Source of the DNA: Omphiscola glabra
Taxonomy: Eukaryota; Mollusca; Gastropoda; Lymnaeidae
Assembly: GCA_964017045.1 (NCBI GenBank)
Contig: OZ024809.1
Location: forward strand, 9,819,012-9,883,011
DNA: 64,000 nt
Direction: 5' to 3'
Below are positions 37,101-49,100 of this stretch, piece by piece; the stretch's first letter is position 1, and the number at the start of each line of letters is the position of its first letter. A model generated the notes under the pieces. That model did no database searches, was not told the DNA's origin, and saw nothing but the letters and a program-made list of their open reading frames with translations. The position numbers were made by a program, and so were the translations under genes.

Positions 37101-40100
37101 AGCTTTGAAAAAAGATTGACCTCACCCACCCAAGTATTTGATTTAGAGGGACATAACACAACATCTATAATCATTAATTTATGAGGATGCACATATTCCG
37201 GCTAGTATAATAATTATTTCAAGAGGCTGCACCTAGTTCTGGTTGTATAATCATTATTTCAAGAGCTTGCACCTAGTTCTGCTAGTATAATAATTATTTC
37301 AAGAGGCTGCACCTAGTTCTGTTTGTATAATCATTATTTCAAGAGCCTGCACCTAGTTCTGCTAGTATAATCATTATTTCAAGAGCCTGCACCTAGTTCT
37401 GGTTGTATAATCATTATTTCAAGAGCTTGCACCTAGTTCTGCTAGTATAATCATTATTTCAAGAGGCTGCACCTAGTTCTGCTAGTATAATCATTATTTC
37501 AAGAGGCTGCACCTAGTTCTGCTAGTATAATCATTATTTCAAGAGCCTGCACCTAGTTCTGTTTGTATAATCATTATTTCAAGAGCCTTCACCTAGTTCT
37601 GCTTGTATAATCATTATTTCAAGAGGCTACACCTAGTCCTGCTTGTATAATGATTATTTCAAGAGCCTGCACCTAGTCCTGCTAGTCTAATCATTATTTC
37701 AAGAGGCTGGACCTAGTCCTGCTAGTATAATCATTGCCTAGTTTTGTGTTTCAGGAAGATGAATGCATACCTGCTTGTGTTTCTCATTATTCTTACCATT
37801 GAGTCTGTTGTTTCAACTGGTATCAAGTTTTGGTATGAAGAGAGTCATGGCATCCCTTGGTACGTGTCTAAGGAAAGCTTTAACAATGAGGTAAATAAAC
37901 ATGGCATCATCCCTTGGTTTGTTTCCATGGAAACCTTGAAAAATGAGGTGAATGAACATGGCATCATCCCTTGGTTTGTTTCCATGGAAACCTTGAAAAA
38001 TGAGGTGAATGAACATGGCATCATCCCTTGGTTTGTTTCCATGGAAACCTTGAACAATGAGGTGAATAAACATGGCATCATCCCTTGGTTTGTTTCCATG
38101 GAAACCTTGCACAATGAGGTGAATGAACATGGGTTTTAAAATCTTTCTTTTATTTTAATGGTTGTTTAAGTAAGATTTTTTTTCTTGAAGGATTTTATCA
38201 ATATTAATCTATCTTTCTTTTTTTTTTTTTCAGGCTCAGAAAGCTGTTGAGACTGGGTTGGCATTCATGGTTCTGTACAACTACATCATTCCAATATCTC
38301 TCTATGTCACTGTGGGTAAGTTGTCACATTACATCATTCCAATATAACTTTATGTCACTGTGGGTAAGTTGTCACGTTACATCATTCCAATATCACTTTA
38401 TGTCACGGTGGGTAAGTTGTCACATTACATCATTCCAATATCACTTTATGTCACTGTGGGTAAGTTGTCACATTACATCATTCCAATATCACTTTGTGTC
38501 ACTGTGGGTAAGTTGTCACATTACATCATTCCAATATCACTTTATGTCACTGTGGGTAAGTTGTCACATTACATCATTCCAATATAAATTTATGTCACTG
38601 TAGGTAAGTTGTCACATTACATCATTCCAATATAACTTTATGTCACTGTAGGTAAGTTGTCACATTACATCATTCCAATATAAATTTATGTCACTGTGGG
38701 TAAGTTGTCAACAAAGGAAGCTACCTCCCTGCTATTAAATGACACATCAGAACCAAAAGTTTCAACCATGGCCACTGTGACTTATGCCCCTATGGGATTG
38801 AAGTTGATCAGATCACCTTCCCTCTGGATATATTCAGAATCAAAGATGGGTTTACTTTTACAAGTCACATTATTTACACCATCCTTTGTAAAACAAGTGC
38901 TGCAAGTTCAGCAGAGACAGGTCGTCGCCTTGGAGACCATTTTAGAGAAGACTTGCACAACAAAAATAAACAAGCCCTTTGTTCCGTTTTGAATCATATC
39001 AATAGTGCTAACCATAATGGGACATCAGTCTTTGCAGTTACTGATATACTGCCTGCGAGTAAAACACCTGAAAGAATTTACACAGAAAACAAATCAATAT
39101 ATTTGTTATTTTGTTGCACCGATGAAAGCATACACCGAAAAAAAATAAAAAAAATAATTTTCTCTTCAAATAATTCATGCTTTTTTACTTACACAAATTT
39201 TCGATGTCTTATTAAGCAACAAAATTTCTGCTGGCTTTTGTTGGTTATGTTATGTGGCCTGGGGGGGGAGGGGGGGAAGGCTGTTGTCTGATGCTAGCTG
39301 GAGGGGCTTCCTGTTACCGATAACAAAAATACTAAACTGAGATCTGAGATTTCACTCAAGCAAGACTATCTCATTTTATGCCAAGGGTTGAACTTTGACC
39401 ACAGGGCTGAATTTTTTACCTCCCACCCTAGAGCTGAACTTTGACCACAAGGGATGAACTTTGACCCAATCACAATTTCAAACAAACGTTGCATTTTTTT
39501 TGTTATACCCTTTCATTTTTCTTAACACAGAAATGCAGAAGTTTTTGGGCTCCCTGTTCTTTGGATGGGATTTAGAGATGTACGATGCAAGCATTGATGA
39601 ACCCGCTATGGCCATTACTTCTGACCTGAATGAGGAATTGGGACAGGTGGGCATGGGGCTAACATTCCACCACCCTTATTTCGCAATCTTTATATACATT
39701 CATGGAGGAGAGAATTTATAGAGCTTTAATCATTTTATATATTAATGTTTTTAATATTTATTTTAACACAGTCATCGATAGCTACACATGTTCAGTATAT
39801 ACCTTAATGCAGTCATTGACAGCTACACATGTTCAGTATATACACAAATTAATTAGAAACATTTAAAGAGGTTTCCCTACAGCCCAGTAACATGAGTGCA
39901 CCTGTGGCTCACACAGCAACATGAGTGCACCTGTGGCTCACACGGCAACATGAGTGCACCTGTGGCTCACACGGCAACATGAGTGCACTTGTGGCTCTCA
40001 CACAGTAGCAACTTGAACGTGTTCCTACTTGTTATTTAGATTGAATACCTTTTCACTGACAAGACTGGAACACTGACGGAAAACACGATGGCGTTCAGAC

Positions 40101-43100
40101 GTTGCTGCATTGGCGCCCGACAGTTTGAGGAGATTGGTGATCAATTCTATGAGAAGATTGGCGACGAATTAGATTTAAACAATGCCATCCATTATACAGT
40201 GAGTCCCTCAATAATTTAGTCTGTCTGTTTTCTTTACCTCGTTTACAATTTAGAAGGTTAAGTATATTCTGTTGGTTTTTTAAAAAACAAATCAATTGAA
40301 CCGTTATCTCAAGTGTACAACCTGGCTAAGGAGTCATCATTGTATTATGTACGCACTGGGGAATAAGGGAAGTGTTGATTAAAAGTGTGCGTATGGTTGC
40401 ATATAGGGAGGGAGGAATCTTGGCAGAATGTGTACCGACGTGCATACACAAAATTTGATAATTGGTCAAAATTGTCAAGGAATGAATTGATACATGGATG
40501 GAGGGTGGGGATGAAGATTCTCATTTGTACGAAAGCATAGGGGGGGAGGGGCATTACATTAAGTGTTAGTATGTCAAACAACAAGTCACACACAAAAGCT
40601 AACACCACTACACGGCTTCAGGGAACAAAACAGCATGGCTTCTGACTTCTGAGTACAATAAACACGGGTTTCAGGGAACAAAACAGCATGGTTTCTGACT
40701 TCTGAGTACAATAAACACGGATTTCAGGGTTTCACGCTGATAGCAAAAGGGAAGTGACGTTGGCAACACAATACAATAATAACATAACAGGGGGTGGGGG
40801 GGGGGATGTTCCGCAAGTGTTCAGGTGCAACAGATGCTATGAAATTATGACTTTTTTTTTAGTACAGAATGTACAGACATTACTTAGCTTGCTGACAAAA
40901 GAAATTTACGTTAGTTTTTTAATGGTGGTTGATGTGTCATGGAATGTTTTTGCCAGGAAATGATGGATGACTTCTACCGAGTGCTTGTGTTATGTCACAC
41001 AGTCAGAGTCGACCACCACAAAGGGGAAAATCATGTATCGCTGAACGGGTCGCCCACTGTGTACAGTGCCACAGGCAAGGAATATGTATACCAGGCCAGC
41101 TCACCTGACGAGAAGGCTTTAGTGGAGGCATGTTGCAAGTAAGAGAGTTAAGGGGTTGGCAGTGGGGAGGGGGGCATTTTGGGGAGGGGGTTGAGGGGGT
41201 GGACAGTTGTAGAAGAGGGGAGGGGGATGAACAGTTAAGGGAGTTTTGTTGTAAGCTAGAGGTTGACAGTTATGAATTGTTTGTTGTTAGTAAGGGGGTG
41301 GACAGTTGGAGGAGAGGGTGGGCAGTTGGGGAAGGGGGTGGGCAGTTGAGGGAGGGGTGGGCAGTTGAGGAAGGGGGTGGACAGTTGGAGGAGGTGTGGG
41401 CAGTTGTGGGAGGGAATGGGCAGTTGGGGGAGGGGGTGGGCAGTTTGTTAAGGGGGTGGGCATTTGGGGAAGGGGGTGAGCAGTTGGGGAAGGGGTGGAC
41501 AGTTGTAGGAGGGGTGGGCAGTTGGGGGAGGGGGTGTGCAGTTGGTGAAGGGTGTAAGCTAGAGGTTGACAGTTATGAATTGTTTGTTGTTAGTAAGGGG
41601 GTGGACAGTTTGAGGAGATGGTGGGCAGTTGGGGAAGGGAGTGGGCAGTTGGGGGAGGGGTGGGCAGTTGGGGAAGGGGGTGGGCAGTTGGGGAAGGGGG
41701 TGAGCAGTTGGGGAAGGGGTGGACAGTTGTATGAGGGGTGGGCAGTTGGGGGAGGGGGTGTGCAGTTGGGGAAGGGTGTGGGCAGTTTGGGAAGGGGGTA
41801 GGCATTTTGTTAAGGGGGTGGACAGTTGGAGGAGGGGGTGATGAAAAGATAAGGGTGGTTTGTTGTAAGCCAGAGGCGGACAGTTACGAATTGTTTGTTG
41901 TTAGTAAGGGGATGGGCGGTAGGGGAATGGAGTGGACAGTTGGGGGAATGGGGTGAAAAGTTAGAGGAGGGCGTGATGAACAGATAAGGGTGGTTTGTTG
42001 TAGGTAGCAGGGCATAGGGGTAGTGTGAACTATGATTGCAAGTCAGAGGGGAAGCACTAGGGGATTTATGTGGAAGTAAGGAGGAAATTCCGTAGGTTTG
42101 ATGGATGTAAGAAGCCATTACAAGAGACAGATCTAGGGAAGGTTAGTGTAGGCTTCTTTGAAATTAGGAAACAGACAAATGAAATAGTGATAATACTTAC
42201 TTTATTGTGGCCTACAGGCAAAGGAAATAGTGCTAATACTTACTTTATTGTTGGCCCACATACAAATGAAATAGTGATTATACTTACTTTATTCTTGTCT
42301 ACATATGTTTTAATTTTGTTCAGCTCCATTTTTACTCTTTCCGTTTATTATCCAACTAATAAAAACCCGTCAAATTTAAATATGTGAAGTGACTCATTTG
42401 CTGTCTATCAGATTCGGAGTTATCTACCACGGCATCAACAATGACCTGATGGAGGTCACCATGCGTGATGAGATGAAGAGGTACAAACTCTTGCACTCTC
42501 TGCCTTTTGACCCCACCAGGAAGAGAATGAGTGTCATCATAGAGGATGTTAGCGGCAAGGTGGCCAAACCAAAAGGCGGGCGAACGAAAGCGGGTAGAGA
42601 GGAACTCGCTGCAAACGGTACACACAACCCAGAGGTTATCTGAACAGGGTGAATTTTGGTGGTTCGAAGGGGAGGGGGGGGGGGGGGCAGTATATTTCTT
42701 TATATAGTGGTGGGCGGAATTTTTGGCACAAAAAGCATAAGATTATTTTACTATCCTTTACTACTCATTCTTATGAGATATTGGAAATCTATTTGGCCGA
42801 CTGACATTGACTACTCATTGTTATGAGATATTGAAGTGAAGTTGAACAAAAACAAGCCGCCAACATAGGCCATAGTCAAAAGAGCAGAATTTGAGAGATA
42901 TTTTTATCTGATGACCCGATTTTGGCAACTTGATCCTGGTGGACTTAAAGGATTCAACATGTCGTACAATGACAATGTCATACAATGAACATGTCTCACA
43001 ATGAACCTGTCATACAATGAACATGTCGTACAATGAGCATGTCATACAATGCACATGTTGTACACTGATAGGTCATACAATGAAAATGTCGTACAATGAA

Positions 43101-46100
43101 TATTTTGTACAATGAACATGTCGGACAATGAACATGCCGGACAATGAACATGTTGTACATTGACAAAATAAAACGTGGAACCAAATACATTTTTTTAAAT
43201 AACGAAAAGGCCTGACAGGAAAATGCCAGCATCTTCAGCCATTGTCCCTGTTCCTAAACCAGCATCTTCAGCCATTGTCCCTGTTCCTAAACCAGCTGAG
43301 TGTTAAAACTCACTTAACTCACCAACTCACTTAACTCACTGGGGGCAGCAGTATACATATTGTGCAGGTAAACACCAGTACGTCACAACGGCAACTTAAA
43401 AAAAAATGCTAATTTACAAATGAAGACGCATAATATTTAGTAAAAAGTTTTATTGACAAAATCGTAGCATTTATCTGCGATATTTTATTAAGTGTAGATT
43501 GAGGCAAAACTTAATTCACGTATGCGGCAAAGTGAATCCTTGTAGTTTTGAATTTATCAAATTTTTCCTGGGGAGGGGGTCAAACGAGCCCATACCCAGC
43601 CCCCCAACTTTGGCGCCATCGATTTCCTTCTGCTCACCTCTGGTTCTGTTCTGACTTAGCGCGTATGTCAGGGACAGAGCTATTTTCAGGCTTGTTATTT
43701 CACTGTGCCAAAAAGCACAATATTATATTTTTATATTGGAGGAGGGGGGGGGGAACTCAAAGTCCGCCCCGGGCAGTATGATGTCTCGCTAAGTCACTGA
43801 TATGAATGCCACATGGTTCAACTGGTCAATCTTACCAGAGTTAGTCTGATTCTCATCTTGGGCAATCATTTTTTTTTCTTGAGATATTTTAGTCACTACG
43901 GCTGGACGAGTGAGCTGACATGGGATGTTGGTTAGCAACAATTAAGACATGAGATAAGTAGAGTAAGATTTTTTATTGGTGTTACAAGGTGGTGAGAATT
44001 ATGCGAAATAAAAATTTTAGGAAACGATCCATGGGGTTATGAGGCTATGTGACAGAAAGAATGCTTACGTGACAGGATGAATGCAGGTTGCATGGTAGAA
44101 CAAACAATGGTAGAGGGACAGAATTGGTGATAGAAGGATTTGAGATTATGTGACAGATTGAGCAGTGCTTGTGAGAAAGTGAGCATACCATAATTTCCCA
44201 CTATCATGTTACCAGTTTTCACGTCCCTGTCAGTGGTGACAAATTTGTGTGACAGACAGTCTGTGAGACCACAAGTCGTTTAATTTCTCCTGAAAAGTCT
44301 ATCAATCGAAATTTCAGACAACAGGAAAATCTTCTTACTTTGTAAAGGAGCAGACGTAGCCATCATGGACAGAGTAGTGGCAGGAGATATTGAGTCAACA
44401 CAGAAGATGATTGACCTGTATGCTGAGGTAAACCATTTTGTCCATCTCAATAATGATGATTGTTCTATGTGCTGATGTGTTCCATTTTGTCCATCTCGAT
44501 CATGATTGTTCTATGTGCTGATGTATTCCATTTTGTCCATCTCGATCATGATTGTTCTATGTGCTGATGTGTTCCATTTTGTCCATCTCGATCATGATTG
44601 TTCTATGTGCTGATGTGTTCCATTTTGTCCATCTCGATCATGATTGTTCTATGTGCTGATGTATTCCATTTTGTCCATCTCGATCATGATTGTTCTATGT
44701 GCTGATGTGTTCCATTTTGTCCATCTCGATCATGATTGTTCTATGTGCTGATGTATTCCATTTTGTCCATCTCGATCATGATTGTTCTATGTGCTGATGT
44801 ATTCCATTTTGTCCATCTCGATCATGATTGTTCTATGTGCTGATGTATTCCATTTTGTCCATCTCGATCATGATTTTTCTATGTGCTGATGTATTCCATT
44901 TTGTCCATCTCGATCATGATTGTTCTATATGCTGATGTGTTTCATTTTGTCAGTCTCTATCATGATGGACCTGTATCCTGGGGTGAACCATTTTATTCAT
45001 CTCAATCATGATTGTTCTTCATGATGAGGTAATCAAATTGATATTAAAAATGGACTTAATGGCGGCTCAATCACGTCTATTTTACTGTTTTGAGATTAAC
45101 ACAGACACATGTGTTTGAGATTTAAAATCAATGGAGTCATCATTAAAGTAGGACAGATTTCATGGATTCAAAATTAGAATTTATGATTTAGACATTTATA
45201 ACATAAATAAATGTCAAATATTTGGGTTTTGTATTTATCTTTTTTTTTTTTATATGTACAGGGTTTTTTGGAATATCTTAAATGGGTTTTTAGGAGTCTA
45301 CACAGTTTTTTGAGTCTCTACAGGGTTTTTTGGAGTATTTGTTCAGGGTTTTTTGGAGTATTTGTACAGGGTTTTTTGGAGTATTTGTACAGGGTTTTTT
45401 GGAGTATTTGTACAGGGTTTTTTGGAGTATTTGTTCAGGGTTTTTTGGAGTATTTGTTCAGGGTTTTTTGGAGTATTTGTACAGGGTTTTTTGGAGTATT
45501 TGTACATGGTTCTTTGGATTATTTGTTCAGAGTTTTTTGGAATATTTGTACATGGTTCTTTGGAGTATTTGTACAGGGTTCTTTGGAGTATTTGTACAGG
45601 GTTCTTTGGAGTATTTGTACAGGGTTCTTTGGAGTATTTGTACAGGGTTCTTTGGAGTATTTGTACAGGCTTTTTTTGAGTATTTGTACAGGCTTTACAC
45701 AGATTTATAAGGTTTCCTGTATTTCTCAACATTAATATTTCATACACAGATTTTTCTCTCCATCTTGTATTATTGATTGATGTTTGATGTGGGTTTGTTT
45801 TTGTTTTTTTACAGCTTGGCCTCAGGACTCTCAGCATAACGCAGCGACGTCTCAGTATGGAAGAATTTCTTTATTTTGACAAAGAGTTGAGGGAGGCCAA
45901 AAGAACTCTTGAGAACAGAGAACAGAAGGTAGTGAGTGCAGATGTAGATGATAGAGAGGAAAAAAAAGTTAAAAAGTTTATGTGTAGATAATAGAGAAAG
46001 ACGGGTGCGTGCTGTAGGGGTAAAGGTAAAGAAAGGTTGTATAGCATATGTAGAGAGATGAATAGATTCAGGGAGATTAGACATACAAACATATAGTAAT

Positions 46101-49100
46101 TATTGAACAGATGAATAGATTCAGGGAGATTAGACATACAAACATATAGTAATTATTGAAAAAGTAACTAGCTGCAACCATTGTTAGAAGGAGGAGGGTA
46201 GCTTAATAGAGACACATTTTTTTTTAGAACTTATTCAAATTTAGACAAATTTAGCGATCATTTTCCAATTATGAAACATCCGATGCAGGAGATTCACAAA
46301 CACATTTTTACCTTTTTTTTTAAATAAAAAATTGTAATGCTATTTTTAGAAATGTAGAATTGACATGCGCTAACCAAATATAGTACATTTTTCTTATATT
46401 TTCTTATTCTTATACATTATTTTTCTTATATTATTATATTAGCAGCATCACTCAATGATTACAAACATGGACTTTTTTTTTAAATGTATGAATATCTACC
46501 ATGAGCCAGTGTCTGATCCCGCCCATGTCAACAAGAGCCTGGGGCCTATGGGAATTCTGCTACTATCTCATAATTTGTTAGATCAACATGATCTCTTGTT
46601 CTATAAAATCATCTCATCAAATAAACACTAGTTCACAATGATACGGGCCCTCCCACTCTGAATGTAAAGCTGACATAATGATACGGGCCCTCCCACTCTG
46701 AGTGTAAAGCTGACACAATGATATGGGCCCTCCCACTCTGAGTGTAAAGCTGACACAATGATACGGGCCCTCCCACTCTGGGTGTGAAGCTGACATAATG
46801 ATACGGGCCATCCCACTCTGAGTGTAAAGCTGACATAATGATACGGGCACTCCCACTCTGAATGTAAAGCTAACATAATCAAACTGGCACTCCCACTCTG
46901 AATGCAAAGCTGACATAATCAAACTGGCACTTCAACTCTGAATGCAAAGCTGACATAATCAAACTGGCCCTCCCACTCTGAGTGTAAAGCTGACATAATG
47001 ATACGGGCACTCCCACTCTGAGTGTAAAGCTGACACAGTACCATTACAAGATGAGATATTTCGTTAATGTGTTCATGACCTTTTAATTAGCAAATAGACA
47101 AAAAGCGACTCTGTTATTATTTCACAGCTCTCAGCATTGTACGGAGAAATAGAACAAAGTCTCACGCTGCTTGGGGCCACGGCTGTTGAAGACAAGTTGC
47201 AGCATGAAGTACCGCAAACCATTGAAGCGTTACGACTTGCGGGGATCAAGGTCAGTTCTTGCTGATATCTATGTCAGGTCTTGCTGATATCTATGTTAGT
47301 TCTTGCGGATATCAATGTCTGTTATTGCTGACATCAAGGTCAGTTATTCCTGACATCGAGATCAGTTCTTGCTGACATCAAGGTCAGTTCAGTAATTTAT
47401 AGTCTAGTTTCAGAAAACTATTTGAAAATGCAACTTCAACCATCTCATACCCATCTCATAGTGAAACTTCATTTTATAACAAAGACTTACAAAACAACAG
47501 TCGCAGTATAACGGAAATAGCTGTACATTCCAAAAACTGTGACACTTTTTTTTTTTTTAAATTCCTTTCTAACGAAAAAAATGCACCCTTTTTACCTGAG
47601 CTCAACTGTCACGCATGACGTCACGCATGACAATTGCTGTGTGAGAGCTATTTTTTTCTCACTCATTAGTATTTACATAAAGCATGTTGAGTAGGGGGGG
47701 GGAGCTGGTTGTGAAAAGGAAGCAGGACACACCAGAAGCAAAATATTTTTAAGAGATGATTCACGTTATAATTTCCCCCAATGATTGACCTCCGACCCCC
47801 TGACCAGGTGTGGGTGCTGACAGGTGACAAGGAGGAGACTGCTGTTAATATCAGCCACTCAGCCGGACACTTCAACAAGGAAATGCTTGAGCTGCGTCTG
47901 ACGCAGGTGCATTCTGATGAACAGTGTGAGGAGCAGCTCAAACAGCTGATACAAAGGTCAGTTCGCCTAGCGTCTGGATACAAAGTTAAGTTTTTCTGGC
48001 GTGTCTTGATACAAATGGTCAGTTTGCCAGATATATTTGCACAACGGACATTTTGTGTTAGTACAAAGGTCAATTTGCATGGTATCTTGATATAAAGGTT
48101 AGCTTGCCTTATATCTAGATACAATGGTCTATTTTCTGGCCATCTTGCTCAGTCCTTAAATTCTGTACCCATGAGTCATATTCATTTGATTACAGTTACA
48201 GGTTACACTGCAGGTCCATACAATGGCTTACTTGTTGTTTTTCTGAATATATTAATCGCAATGTGATTTACTTTGTTGTGTGTGGCTGACACAAGAGTGC
48301 TGGAGCCAAACACTCAGTCAAAGTGTGGTACTTCCTAAACAATCAGTCAAAGTAGTACACATTTTTGTCATAGGCTTAGGCATATTGAGACTTGTAATCA
48401 TAGTCATAGGCTTAAGCATAGCGAGACTTATAGTCATAGTCATAGTCATAGGCTTAAGCATAGCGAGATTTGTAGTCATGGTCATAGTCATAGGCTTAGG
48501 CATAGCGAGACTTATAGTTATAGTGAGACTTTAGTCATAGGCTTAGGCATAGTGAGACTTGTAGTCATAGTCATAGGCTTAGGCATAGCTAGACTTGTAG
48601 TCATAGTCATAGGCTTAGGGCATAGCTAGACTTGTAGTCATTGTCATAGGTTTAGGCATAGCTAGACTTGTAGTCATTGGCTTAGGCATAGCGACACTTA
48701 GAAAGACATACGAGATGTTATATTACTGTGTGTATAAATTTAATATTTGTATCATGAGGATTGCATGTTTTCCCTTGCTGTCAGTTGATACGCTTTTTTG
48801 CTTCTGTACTCACATTTGTACTGGTATAGAAAGCTTCTGTACTCACATTTGTACTGGTATAGAAAGCTTCTGTACTCACATTTGTACTGGTATAGAGAGC
48901 TTCTGTACTCACATGTGTACTGGTATAGAAAGCGTCTGTACTCATATTTGTACTGGTATAGAAAACTTCTGTACTCACATTTGTACTGGTATAGAAAGCT
49001 TCTGTACTTACATTTGTATTGGTATAGAAAGTTATTTATATAATTAAGATAAATTTTAGTATCACAAGCTTTGGTATCGTTTTTCCTCACATACTGTTGG

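Noticed and set aside
38268..38603. 118-codon frame with repeated [16 protein letters not shown]
   Set aside because: Wrong frame of the 48-bp array derived from exon 10.
41130..41956. 223-codon Gly-rich frame continuing from exon 13
   Set aside because: Exon 13 ends at a good GTAAGA donor and the next exon continues the conserved N domain; the frame is the G-rich array.
42617..42643. Continuation of exon 14 to the TGA at 42641
   Set aside because: It would end the protein before KGAD and the hinge; donor AACG|GTACAC with phase 1 joins exon 15 perfectly.
45211..45837. Overlapping 108-174-codon frames on both strands
   Set aside because: The 24-bp period keeps every frame open; the region lies within intron 15 of ATP11.
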